From the NCBI GenBank assembly GCA_009691855.1, contig SIAI01000006.1, forward strand, positions 62,001 through 126,000: a DNA stretch of 64,000 bases, written 5' to 3'. This document shows positions 15,760-23,790 of the stretch, one piece after another (positions within the stretch are counted from its first letter, which is position 1; each line of letters starts with the position of its first letter). Origin of the DNA: Planctomycetota bacterium (GTDB lineage Bacteria > Planctomycetota > UBA1135 > GCA-002686595). The translations under genes were made by a program, and so were the position numbers. The notes beneath the pieces are model-generated. The model ran no database searches, was not told the DNA's origin, and worked only from the letters and a program-made list of their open reading frames with translations.

Positions 15760-16331
15760 CGGCGCGCGAAGCGCGGCACGAGCGCGCCCTTGTGGCCCAT
15801 CGCTGCCGCGTAGCCGGGCAGCGCGAACAACAGCCGATCCTCGCCGCGGATGCGGCGCAGGAGCACGCAGACGTGCGGCGGCGCGAGCAGCGCCAGCGTC
15901 CACCACGCGCCGCCCGCGAGTGGCAAGCCCACGAGCTCGAGCAGCACGCCGAGGTAGTTCGGGTGGCGAATCCAGCGGTAGGGACCTTGGCTCACCACGC
16001 GCAACTCCGGATCGACGTGCGCGCGCGCGTTCCACCAGCTGCCGAGCGAGACGATGCACCAGCAGCGCAGCGCCTCGCCCGCCAGGAACAGCGCCGCTCC
16101 GAGGGCAAACAGCGCCGGCTGCGCGACGCTGCCGCGCAGCCACGGCTCGAGCGCGCTCGCGCCGAGCCACGCGACCTGCAGCGCGACCAGCGCGCTCCAG
16201 TTGCCGCTCGAATCGGCCGGGCGCGCCGCGCGGGAGAGCTTCGCGAGGTTGCGACGCGAGTGCAGCAGCTCGAGCAAGCGCTGCAGCGCGGTCAGCGCCA
16301 CGAGGATCTGGAACACGGCCAGCGCGCTCAT
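15756..16331 (-). CDS. ICMT-like membrane methyltransferase
   Basis: 191-residue integral membrane protein of the isoprenylcysteine carboxyl methyltransferase / PEMT superfamily. The SAM-binding signature GPYRWIRHPNYLGVLLE and a following hydrophobic hairpin are clear, with about five membrane segments. It overlaps both neighbours by 4 nt, between a type III PKS and a flavoprotein. In srs-type clusters the ICMT-like enzyme O-methylates the alkylresorcinol product, which is the role I infer here. Confidence 0.85.
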   Translation of the reverse strand: MSALAVFQILVALTALQRLLELLHSRRNLAKLSRAARPADSSGNWSALVALQVAWLGASALEPWLRGSVAQPALFALGAALFLAGEALRCWCIVSLGSWWNARAHVDPELRVVSQGPYRWIRHPNYLGVLLELVGLPLAGGAWWTLALLAPPHVCVLLRRIRGEDRLLFALPGYAAAMGHKGALVPRFARR

Positions 16332-17392
16332 GCGGGCTCGTTGGTGAGCAGCGCGAGTTCGAGCGACAGCCCCGGGCCGACGCCCATCAACAGTGCGTCC
16401 TTGCCTGCCGGCAGCGGGAAGCCCTCCGCGAAGGCCAGCTCCAGCACGGTCAGGATCGAGACCGACGAGAGGTTGCCATAGCGCCGCAGCGACTCGCGCG
16501 AGAAGCGCAGCGCCTGTTCGTCCAGGCCGAGCACGTCGCGGTAGGCCTCCAGGATGCGCCGGCCACCCGGGTGCAAGAGGTACAGGCCGACGTCCGCGCG
16601 CGTGCGCTCGTGCTGCGTCAGGAAGCGCTCGATCACGCCGCCGAGCTGGTCCTGCACCAGCTCCGGCAGCTCTTTCTGCAGCAGGATGCGCAGGCCATGC
16701 GCGCCGACGTCGAAGCCCATCGCCGCGCGCGAGCCGGGGATGAGGTGCGAGCCCACGGCCGAGATGCGCGGACCCGCACCGCCCGGCACGAGCAGCGCCG
16801 CGCCGGCGCCGTCGCCGAACAGCGCGGCCGAGACCAGGTTCGTGCGCGAGATGTCGCCCGGACACAGGGTCAGCGCGCACAGCTCGACGGCCACCACCAG
16901 CACCACCGCTCCGCCGGCGCACAGCGTGCCGCCCAGCGAAAGCGCCAGCGCGCCGGCCGCGCAGCCGGCCTCGGTGATCGGGATGCGGCGCACGTCCGGC
17001 CGCAGGCCGAGCTCCTCGGCCAGGGCCACGTCCAGGGCCGGGATCACCAGGCCGGTGCAGGACACGTCGATGATCACGTCGATGCGCTCCGCCTCCGTGC
17101 GCGTCTGCGCCAGCAGCTTGCGCACGGCGGCCAGCGCCAGGGCCTGGGACTCGCGCACGTAGCGCTGGTTGCGCTGCGTGAAGTCGGAGGGCGCGAGCAC
17201 CTCGGGCACGCTCGGCGTGATGTGGCGCGTCTCGACGCCCGAGCGGAGTACGAGCCCGCGGATGAAGGCCGGGTTCTCGTGTGGGAAGAGCTGCGCCAAG
17301 CCGCGCGCGGTGACTTCCTGGTCGACGACGTTGGGCGGGAAGGCCGTGGCGACGCCCGCGAGCCGGGCACCAGGGTGAGAGCCGAGTTTCAT
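16328..17392 (-). CDS. Type III polyketide synthase (chalcone/stilbene synthase family)
   Basis: 354 residues, typical for the family. The catalytic triad is present: Cys144 in ITEAGCAAGA, His274 in LLHPGGRRIL and Asn307 in RRYGNLSS, with the C-terminal GVGPGLSLEL loop (GFGPG signature). The homodimer condenses an acyl-CoA starter with malonyl-CoA units; bacterial members make alkylresorcinols, alkylpyrones or flaviolin. The linked ICMT-like methyltransferase and flavoprotein favour a methylated phenolic lipid. The upstream region (17393-17639) is shared with the divergent gcdH gene. Confidence 0.92.
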   Translation of the reverse strand: MKLGSHPGARLAGVATAFPPNVVDQEVTARGLAQLFPHENPAFIRGLVLRSGVETRHITPSVPEVLAPSDFTQRNQRYVRESQALALAAVRKLLAQTRTEAERIDVIIDVSCTGLVIPALDVALAEELGLRPDVRRIPITEAGCAAGALALSLGGTLCAGGAVVLVVAVELCALTLCPGDISRTNLVSAALFGDGAGAALLVPGGAGPRISAVGSHLIPGSRAAMGFDVGAHGLRILLQKELPELVQDQLGGVIERFLTQHERTRADVGLYLLHPGGRRILEAYRDVLGLDEQALRFSRESLRRYGNLSSVSILTVLELAFAEGFPLPAGKDALLMGVGPGLSLELALLTNEPA

Positions 17393-17639
17393 GGAGGGGG
17401 CCTGTCCGTGGCGCCGCGGTCGCTGCGAAGGCACCTGCCAGCGCGCCCGGCGATGCGACCCCCGTGCCAGAGGACAGGTCAGTGGAACAAATGGGCGCGG
17501 GGCGAGCCAGAACGACGAGCGCGAAGGCTCACGCCGTTGGCTAGAATCCCGCGCTCCAAAGCTCGCCTCCGCAGGCCGTGGAGAATCGACACGAGCCTCG
17601 TTGCGCTTCTCCGCACCCGCCTCGGCAGCACCCCCTCGA

Positions 17640-18815
17640 ATGGCCATGGATCCCTATCGCCCGCTGGACTTCCTGGAGCTCGACGACCAGTTTTCGGAAG
17701 ACGAGCGCATGGTACGCGACACCGTGCGGAGCTGGGTCTCCGAGCGCTGGATGCCGCTGGTGATGAAGCACTGGGAGGCCGGCACCTTCCCGAGCGAGCT
17801 CACGCCCGAGCTGGCCGAGCTGGGCGTCTTCGGGCCGACTCTGCCCGAGCAGTACGGCTGCGCCGGGCTCAACTCCGTGGCCTACGGCCTCATCTGCCAG
17901 GAGCTCGAGCGCGGCGACTCCGGCCTGCGCTCGTTCGTCTCGGTGCAGGGCTCGCTGGTCATGTACCCGATCTACGCCTACGGCAGCGAGGAGCAGAAGA
18001 AGAAGTACCTTCCCAAGCTGGCCGCGGGCGAGCTGATCGGCTGCTTCGGACTGACCGAGCCCGACGCCGGCTCGAACCCGGGCGGGATGACCACCGTCGC
18101 CAGGCAGGACAGCAGCGGCTACGTCCTCAACGGCCGCAAGATGTGGATCACGAACGGCACGAACTCCGACATCGCCATCGTGTGGGCCAAGCTCGACGAC
18201 GTGATCCGCGGCTTCATCGTGCCCAGCGATTCGAAGGGCTTCAGTGCGCCCGAGCAGAAGCACAAGTGGAGCCTGCGCGCCTCGATCACCAGCGAGCTCG
18301 TGCTCGAGGACGTGCGCGTCGGGGCCGAGGCGCTGCTGCCGAACGCCAAGGGCCTCTCCGGTCCGCTCGGCTGCCTCACGCAGGCGCGCTACGGCATCGC
18401 CTGGGGCGGCGTGGGCGCGGCCATGGCGTGTTTCGACGAGGCCCTGCGCTACTCGAAGGAGCGCATCGTGTTCGACAAGCCGCTGGCCGGCTTCCAGATC
18501 CCGCAGAAGAAGCTGGCCGACATCGCCACCGACATCTCGATGGCGCAGCTGCTCGCGCTACGCCTCGGTCGTCTCAAGGACCAGGGGCGCATGAAGCACT
18601 GGCACGTGTCGATGGCCAAGCGCAACAACGTCGCCATGGCGCTCAACGCCGCGCGCGTGCTGCGCGACATGCTGGGCGCCAACGGGATCACGCTCGAGTA
18701 CCACACGGGCCGGCACATGTGCAATCTGGAGTCGGTGTACACCTACGAAGGCACGCACGACATCCACACGCTCGCTATCGGCCAGGCCTTGACCGACATC
18801 CCGGCTTACCGCTGA
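17640..18815 (+). CDS. gcdH: Glutaryl-CoA dehydrogenase (acyl-CoA dehydrogenase family)
   Basis: 391 residues. It has the acyl-CoA dehydrogenase layout with CFGLTEPDAGSNPGGM (substrate/FAD region), KMWITNGTNSDI and the C-terminal TYEGTHDIHTL with catalytic Glu at residue 370. The run NLESVYTYEGTHDIHTLAIG and an RYGIAWG segment are characteristic of glutaryl-CoA dehydrogenases, which oxidise and decarboxylate glutaryl-CoA to crotonyl-CoA in lysine and tryptophan breakdown. A TAGAAT box at 17542-17547 may be the -10 element, giving a ~90-nt leader. ATG 17646 is an alternative start two codons in. Confidence 0.9.
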   Translation: MAMDPYRPLDFLELDDQFSEDERMVRDTVRSWVSERWMPLVMKHWEAGTFPSELTPELAELGVFGPTLPEQYGCAGLNSVAYGLICQELERGDSGLRSFVSVQGSLVMYPIYAYGSEEQKKKYLPKLAAGELIGCFGLTEPDAGSNPGGMTTVARQDSSGYVLNGRKMWITNGTNSDIAIVWAKLDDVIRGFIVPSDSKGFSAPEQKHKWSLRASITSELVLEDVRVGAEALLPNAKGLSGPLGCLTQARYGIAWGGVGAAMACFDEALRYSKERIVFDKPLAGFQIPQKKLADIATDISMAQLLALRLGRLKDQGRMKHWHVSMAKRNNVAMALNAARVLRDMLGANGITLEYHTGRHMCNLESVYTYEGTHDIHTLAIGQALTDIPAYR

Positions 18816-18828
18816 TCCTTCGGGCGCG

Positions 18829-19065
18829 ATGGTCTCCAAACCGAGCAAGCGACGCTTCGTGGTCAGCGACCTGGGCTTCACCTTCGCCGTGCACGACACC
18901 CAGGCGAAGCAGGACTACGCCTTCCAGGCCGGCAAGGACAAGGCCCACAAGTCCTCGAACGCGCTGAACACCAAACGCGTCGAGCTCTACCCGACGCGCG
19001 AGGAAGCCGTGCGCGCGGCGCTGGAGCTGAACGAGAAGCACGAGAGCGGCACGCTGGGCTGGTAG
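18829..19065 (+). CDS. 78-residue hypothetical protein
   Basis: A small basic protein (FVVSDLGFTFAVHDTQAKQDYAFQ, then a Lys-rich stretch and VELYPTREEAVRAALELNEKHESG). No family recognised. The open frame starts 13 bp after gcdH and has the codon usage of its neighbours (G or C in most third positions), so I consider it real. It lacks a signal peptide and membrane segment and is probably cotranscribed with gcdH. Confidence 0.55.
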   Translation: MVSKPSKRRFVVSDLGFTFAVHDTQAKQDYAFQAGKDKAHKSSNALNTKRVELYPTREEAVRAALELNEKHESGTLGW

Positions 19066-19102
19066 GGCTGCGCGCGCCCCGCTCGCGGACGCAACCCTGC
19101 GA

Positions 19103-19131
19103 TCGACATGCTCGCGCGGGGCGGATATCGT
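19103..19131 (+). promoter_or_regulatory. sigma70-like promoter
   Basis: TCGACA (19103-19108), a 17-bp spacer and TATCGT (19126-19131) match consensus at 5/6 and 4/6. It would drive the zinc-ribbon gene starting at 19174 with a leader of about 36 nt. Confidence 0.45.
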
Positions 19132-19173
19132 GCCCTCCACGGGTCGGGAGCCCGCGACATGGAGGAGAGGACG

Positions 19174-20560
19174 ATGCATCGTGCGCTGTGCACTGGTTGC
19201 GGTGCCGCGTTTCGCGTGCCTTCGGTGGGGGGCACCTACACGTGCAAGAAGTGCGGCGGCGTCGTGCGCGTCGCAGCCGAGCGCGAGCCTCCGCCCGCGA
19301 GCGAGACGTCCGGGACGTGCGCGGCATGCTCTGCGGTCTTGCCGCGCAACGCGCGCCATTGTCCCGAGTGTGGCCGCGACGTGTCGCGTGCGTCGGCGCC
19401 GGTCGAAGACGCATCGGCCGGCGAGCGCCGCCTCGCGGCGCGGGACCTGCGCGCAGCTCAGCGCGCTGTCGACTTCGTTCGCAGCGTCTTCTGGATGCAG
19501 GCGGCGGTGTTCGGCTTCCTCACGCTCTTCCTGCTCTTCGCGCTGGTGGACCCGCAGGTGCCGCGTGGCCGCTGGGGTTCTTCGTGCTGAGCGCGATCGC
19601 CGCCGCGCAAGTCGCGCTACACCCCTTCGCGTGGTCCCTCGCGATGGCTTCGCTGTGGAGCGTGAACCTGCTGGCGTCGCTGCTGGACGGCGGCGTTCCC
19701 GGGCTGCTCTCGCTCGCGATCGCGGGAGGCCTCTGGGCCTCCGTGGTGCCCACCGTCCGCGCTCGTTCGCTGGTCCGACGCCATCCAGGGGCCTACGGTT
19801 CGCGCGCCTGCTCGGCGTCGTGGCCGGGCGTGACATCGACGCGGACGAACTCCACCGGCTCGCCGTGTCCGCCGCCTGGAAGCGCTCGGCGCTGTACGCG
19901 GGGTGCGCGCTCGGGATCGTCGTCCTCTTTGCGGCGCTCGTCTGGTCGCAGTTCCGGCCGCAGCCGCTGGAGCGGAGCCTGAAAACGTTCGTACGCGCAT
20001 GGAATCGCTCGGACGTGGGCGAGGTCGTGGCGTTCTTCGAGCGTGCGCGCGCCGGCAGTGAGCGCGGTCGCCTCGAGCAAGCGCAGAAGAGCCGTCACTG
20101 GGACGCGCTCCCCGAGCTCGCTCCTGCGCCCGAGCTGGAGGTGGCGCCCGGGGAGCAGTTGAGCACCGCCCTGCCGTTCGCCGACGGGCACGGAAGCCTC
20201 GTGCTGGATTGGGTCCGCGACGGTCGCAGCTGGACGCTTGCCGCCCTCGACCTCCCGCCGCCCCCTATCGACAGGGTCGTGCAGGCCTTCAGCGAGGCCT
20301 GGAATCGCGCAGACCCCGATGCCCTGGCCGCGCTCTATCGCGAGGATTCGCGAGCCCGTTTCCGCGGCTACTTCGAGCGCCTGGTGGCGAAGCGCGGATG
20401 GTCCGCGGGCTATCCGCAGATCCGCTCGAGCCAGGTGATGCCCCTCACCGCGCGCTCCGCGGACGTGTGGTTCCAGACCGCGGGTGAGCGCTTCCTCACC
20501 CAGTGGATCGTGCGCGACGACGACAGCTGGGCGCTGGTGACGCTCGATCCGCCAGAATGA
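19174..20560 (+). pseudogene. Frameshifted zinc-ribbon membrane protein with two NTF2-like segments
   Basis: Coding potential continues through three frames. Part 1 (19174 to about 19560) starts after GGAGGAGAGG with two zinc ribbons (CTGC...CKKC and CAAC...CPEC) and a membrane helix. Part 2 (about 19550-19790, one frame back) encodes further membrane helices (FFVLSAIAAAQVAL, LLSLAIAGGLWASVV). Part 3 (about 19790-20560, one more frame back) has another helix and two similar segments, FVRAWNRSDVGEVVAFF and FSEAWNRADPDALAALY, of NTF2-like type. Both shifts equal a one-base loss. Either a recent pseudogene or two sequencing errors. The downstream CPBP gene overlaps by ATGA, as for an intact operon. 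Confidence 0.7.
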
Positions 20561-21294
20561 GCCCCGCGCGCTGCCAGGCCTGCGGCGCCGCCAACGCCCG
20601 TGCCGCGCGCTACTGCGTCGCCTGCGGACGTGCGCTCGGTGGCGCGCGGGCCGAAGTGCAGCGCGCGCGCGAGCTGGACACGGCGCGGCGCCTGGTGCGC
20701 GCGATCGCGCTGTTGTTCCTGGGCACCCTGGCCGCAGTGAGTCTGAGCGCGCTCGCCAGCGCCCACTTCCCGGTCCGCCAGGGCCTGCTCACGCCGGCGC
20801 TGCTGGCCGTGGTCGGGCTGGGCTCGGCGCGCTGGCTCGGGCCGGAGGCGCTGCGCGCGAGCCTGGCGCACGGGATCCGCGCGCCATGGATCGCTGCTGG
20901 CGTGCTGGGCGGACTCGGCGCCTTCTGCGCCGGCTGGCTCTTCGTGAGTGCCTTGCGCGCACTCCTGGGCGGCGAAATCGCGCACGAGGCGTTCGGCTCG
21001 ACGCGCGTCGTGGAGCTCGTCGTGCTCGCGCCGCTGGTCGAGGAGTGGCTCTGTCGCGGCGTGCTCTGGAGCGCATTGCGCCGCGCTCTCACCACGAGCG
21101 GGACGGCGCTCCTCAGCGCCGCCCTGTTCGCGCTCCTGCACGGCCTCGGCGGGGGAGGCTGGCTCGAGTACCCGCACCGCTTCGTCGCGGGCCTGGTCTT
21201 TGGCCTGCTGCGTGCGCGCAGCGACAGCCTGGTGCCCGGGATCGTGGCGCACGCGCTGAACAACGCGCTGGCGCTGGCCGTGGAGCTCGGCTGA
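20557..21294 (+). CDS. CPBP family intramembrane glutamic endopeptidase with N-terminal zinc ribbon
   Basis: 245 residues. An N-terminal CQAC...CVAC zinc ribbon (residues 6-23) is followed by several membrane helices and the CPBP (Abi/CAAX protease) motifs: EEWLCR at 162-167, FALLH with His195, and HALNN with His232 and Asn236. The family cleaves substrates inside membranes; some members process prenylated proteins or bacteriocins. Cotranslated with the preceding frameshifted gene, which also starts with zinc ribbons, so the two may form one system. Substrate unknown. Confidence 0.85.
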   Translation: MSPARCQACGAANARAARYCVACGRALGGARAEVQRARELDTARRLVRAIALLFLGTLAAVSLSALASAHFPVRQGLLTPALLAVVGLGSARWLGPEALRASLAHGIRAPWIAAGVLGGLGAFCAGWLFVSALRALLGGEIAHEAFGSTRVVELVVLAPLVEEWLCRGVLWSALRRALTTSGTALLSAALFALLHGLGGGGWLEYPHRFVAGLVFGLLRARSDSLVPGIVAHALNNALALAVELG

Positions 21295-21330
21295 AGCGCT
21301 CGCCGCGCTCGCTCGAGCTCCGGCCTTCCT

Positions 21331-22674
21331 TCAGTCGTGCACCAATGCGCTGCGCCGGGCGAGCTCGTCCAGCGCCTTGCGCGTCGGAGCCGCCAGCAGG
21401 ACCACGCGGAAGCGCCCGGGCTCGGCGCGCTCTTCCTCGATCGAGTCGCCGGCCCGCAGGCGCCGTTGGAGCTCGTCGGGCGCGAGCGGCGAGAGGTGCG
21501 CGAAGGCCGCCGGGATGCTCTGGGAATCGTCCAGCGCGAGAGTGAGCACCAGCAGGTCGCCCGGGCCGAGCTCGGGCAGGTACTTCGCGTAGTGCTCCAC
21601 CGTGTGGTCGAACCAGCTGATCCACAGGTGAAACTTCGAGTCGAGCAGGCGCTCGCGCACGAGCGCGCCCGCCGGGCCGGCGATGGCGAGCTTGGGCGGG
21701 CCGCGGTTCTCGCGCGACACGAGCAGCTCGCGCAGCACCAGGAACGCGTCGCGCGCGCGCGGCAGGAAGGCCTCGAGCTCGGTGTGCGCCTGCAGCGCCT
21801 CCGCCAGCAGCGGGCGCAGCGCGAGGCCGTAGGCGCGCTGCCATTCGTAGCTGCCCTCCTTCCACGACGGCTGCTGGGCGAGATCCTGGCCCACGTTGCG
21901 CGCGAGGTTGTCGCCCTCGCCGTCCGAGTACAGCCCCGGCGCCATGGCGTATGCGAAGCCCTCGCCCAGCAGCGTCATCGACAGGCCGGGCGTGCGCTCG
22001 ACCAGCGCGCGCAGCTCTTCCTCGCGCTGCTGGAAGAAGCCGTGCGTGCACTCGTGCAGCAGCACGGAGCTCGAAACGCGCTCGTCGCTCAGCTCCCAGC
22101 GCAGGCGCCCACCGTCCATGCCGCCGCCGCCGGGCGCCGGGCTGGCCAGCGGGAAGACGGGCACGACGAGCTTCCTCACGCCGGTGAAGCGCGCGAGGTC
22201 GTCGGCTGCCTTCGTCAGCCGCGTGCGATCGAGGCCGTCGAAGGCGTGCTCCAGCACGCCGCGCTTCGACTCGAGCAGCTCGTCCGCGCGCGCGGCGAAG
22301 CGCTCCAGCACGGGCAGGATCACGTCCAGCTCGGCGCGCGTGACCTGCTTCGCCTTCTCGCCGGCTTTGGCGGCCTGTTCGACGCCCGCGGCGACGTAGA
22401 AGGTCTGCTCCAACCCCTGACCCCAGCGCCGCTTCGCGCGCACGGCGGCGTAGCGCGCGAGCGCGGCCTCGTCCCCGGCCGAGAGCGACAGGTGCTCGCG
22501 ATACTGCCCGTGGCACGCGTCGTCCCAGCGCGACAGCTGGTCGACGAGGTGGAACACGTGCGCGGTGCGGCTGACGTACACCTCGAGCGTCAGCGGCCCG
22601 AGCGCGAGGCGCGCGTCGGGCCGAGGGTCCTGGGACAGCGCGACCAAGCACAGCGTCAGCGAGCTCAGCAGCAT
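21331..22674 (-). CDS. Exported HExxH metalloprotease-like protein
   Basis: 447 residues with a short Sec signal (hydrophobic residues 2-14). A zinc-protease helix LLHECTHGFF has His207, Glu208 and His211, and a downstream GEGFAYAM segment supplies Glu238 as a likely third ligand, the gluzincin arrangement. The N-terminal 200 residues and C-terminal half are not recognised. GAGGAGG lies 6 nt before ATG 22674. Convergent with the CPBP gene. Proteolytic activity is inferred from the motif only. Confidence 0.65.
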   Translation of the reverse strand: MLLSSLTLCLVALSQDPRPDARLALGPLTLEVYVSRTAHVFHLVDQLSRWDDACHGQYREHLSLSAGDEAALARYAAVRAKRRWGQGLEQTFYVAAGVEQAAKAGEKAKQVTRAELDVILPVLERFAARADELLESKRGVLEHAFDGLDRTRLTKAADDLARFTGVRKLVVPVFPLASPAPGGGGMDGGRLRWELSDERVSSSVLLHECTHGFFQQREEELRALVERTPGLSMTLLGEGFAYAMAPGLYSDGEGDNLARNVGQDLAQQPSWKEGSYEWQRAYGLALRPLLAEALQAHTELEAFLPRARDAFLVLRELLVSRENRGPPKLAIAGPAGALVRERLLDSKFHLWISWFDHTVEHYAKYLPELGPGDLLVLTLALDDSQSIPAAFAHLSPLAPDELQRRLRAGDSIEEERAEPGRFRVVLLAAPTRKALDELARRSALVHD

Positions 22675-22729
22675 GGGAGCCTCCTCGGTCTCGGACGATC
22701 GGAACGGCGCGCCCTCGCGCCGCGCGCGC

Positions 22730-23737
22730 TCACTTCACGCGCGCGAGCTTGGTGATGCGCCCGCTCGAGACCCAGTCGGTGACGTAGAGGTTCCCGGCCG
22801 AGTCCCAGTTGGCGCAGTGCGGGGCGATGAACTCGCCGTCCTTCCAGTCGGCGGGTTGGACGCCGTTGTCCGCGCGCTTGGCGGGGTCGGGATTGTCGCC
22901 GAGCTGGGCCACGAGCTTGAGGGCCGAATCGAGCACGGTCACGCGTCCGGCCAGGTCGGCCACGACGAGTTCGTCCGCGAAGGGGTGCATGTGGCAGGGA
23001 CGGCGCAGGAGGTCGTGCTCGAGATCCTTGACCTCCCGCACGGGCTTGCCGTCGAGGTCGAACACCTGGATGCGCTGGTTCTCGCGGTCGGCGACGAGCA
23101 GCACGGGCTCCTTGCCGCGCGTCTCGAGCCAGATGCCGTGCGGAGTCTGCAGCTTTCCGAGCTCGGTGCCCGGGCCGCCGAAGCTCTTCACGTACGTCCT
23201 GTCCTTGTCGTAGCGGTGGATCCACGAGCGCCCGTAACCGTCCGCCACCAGGAAGCCGCCATCGGGGAGCGGCGCCACGCTCGTGGGCGCGTACTCCTCG
23301 GCCTTCTCGTAGATCCCAGACTCCTTCGGGTAGTCGAGCGTCCACAGGATCTCGCCGTCGAGCGTGGCCTTCAGCACCTGGTGGCGACCGATGTGCGCCA
23401 TCAGCAGGAATTGCTTCCCGCCCTCCTCGACGAGCGCGAGCCCGTGCAGGCCGCCGGCGAGCTCCTTGCCCCACGTCTTCACGACCTTCCCGTCCTTGTC
23501 GAACACGACGACCGCGTTCTCCGTGTCCGTACAGAGGTAAATGCGGTCCTGCTTGTCGACGACGACGCAGCCGTGCGTGTTGCCGAGCGTCTTCCCGCCC
23601 GGCAGCGTCCCCCAGCCGCGCACCCACTCGTAGGTATGTGCGCCCGCCTGGAAGCGGATCGGCGCGGGTTGCTGGCGCGCGACGGACAGGGCGGCGGCGG
23701 CGAAGAGCACGACGAACAAGGAGCGGACGAGACGCAT
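22730..23737 (-). CDS. Exported NHL-repeat protein
   Basis: 335 residues with an N-terminal signal (RLVRSLFVVLFAAAALSVA). The mature part is a series of NHL-type blades (GCVVVDKQDRIYLCTDTENAVVVFDKDGKVV; LQTPHGIWLE; LLVADRENQRIQVFDLDGKPV; NWDSAGNLYVTDW), forming a six-bladed propeller. Such proteins in this kind of bacterium bind ligands or act as lyases; His residues in the blades (HGCVV, HIGRHQ, PHGIW, CHMHP, PHCANW) could bind metal, as in peptidyl-hydroxyglycine lyase-like folds. ATG 23737 is preceded by GGAGG at 9 nt. Divergent from the next gene, 53 bp apart. Confidence 0.75.
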   Translation of the reverse strand: MRLVRSLFVVLFAAAALSVARQQPAPIRFQAGAHTYEWVRGWGTLPGGKTLGNTHGCVVVDKQDRIYLCTDTENAVVVFDKDGKVVKTWGKELAGGLHGLALVEEGGKQFLLMAHIGRHQVLKATLDGEILWTLDYPKESGIYEKAEEYAPTSVAPLPDGGFLVADGYGRSWIHRYDKDRTYVKSFGGPGTELGKLQTPHGIWLETRGKEPVLLVADRENQRIQVFDLDGKPVREVKDLEHDLLRRPCHMHPFADELVVADLAGRVTVLDSALKLVAQLGDNPDPAKRADNGVQPADWKDGEFIAPHCANWDSAGNLYVTDWVSSGRITKLARVK

Positions 23738-23790
23738 GGCAGGGGACCTCCGGTTGCGCGAGAGGGTACACCCTGCGAGCATCGGAACGA

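Noticed and set aside
19540-19800. Programmed frameshifting in the zinc-ribbon gene
   Set aside because: No slippery heptamer is present at either shift, and two shifts in one gene are more easily explained by mutation or sequencing error.
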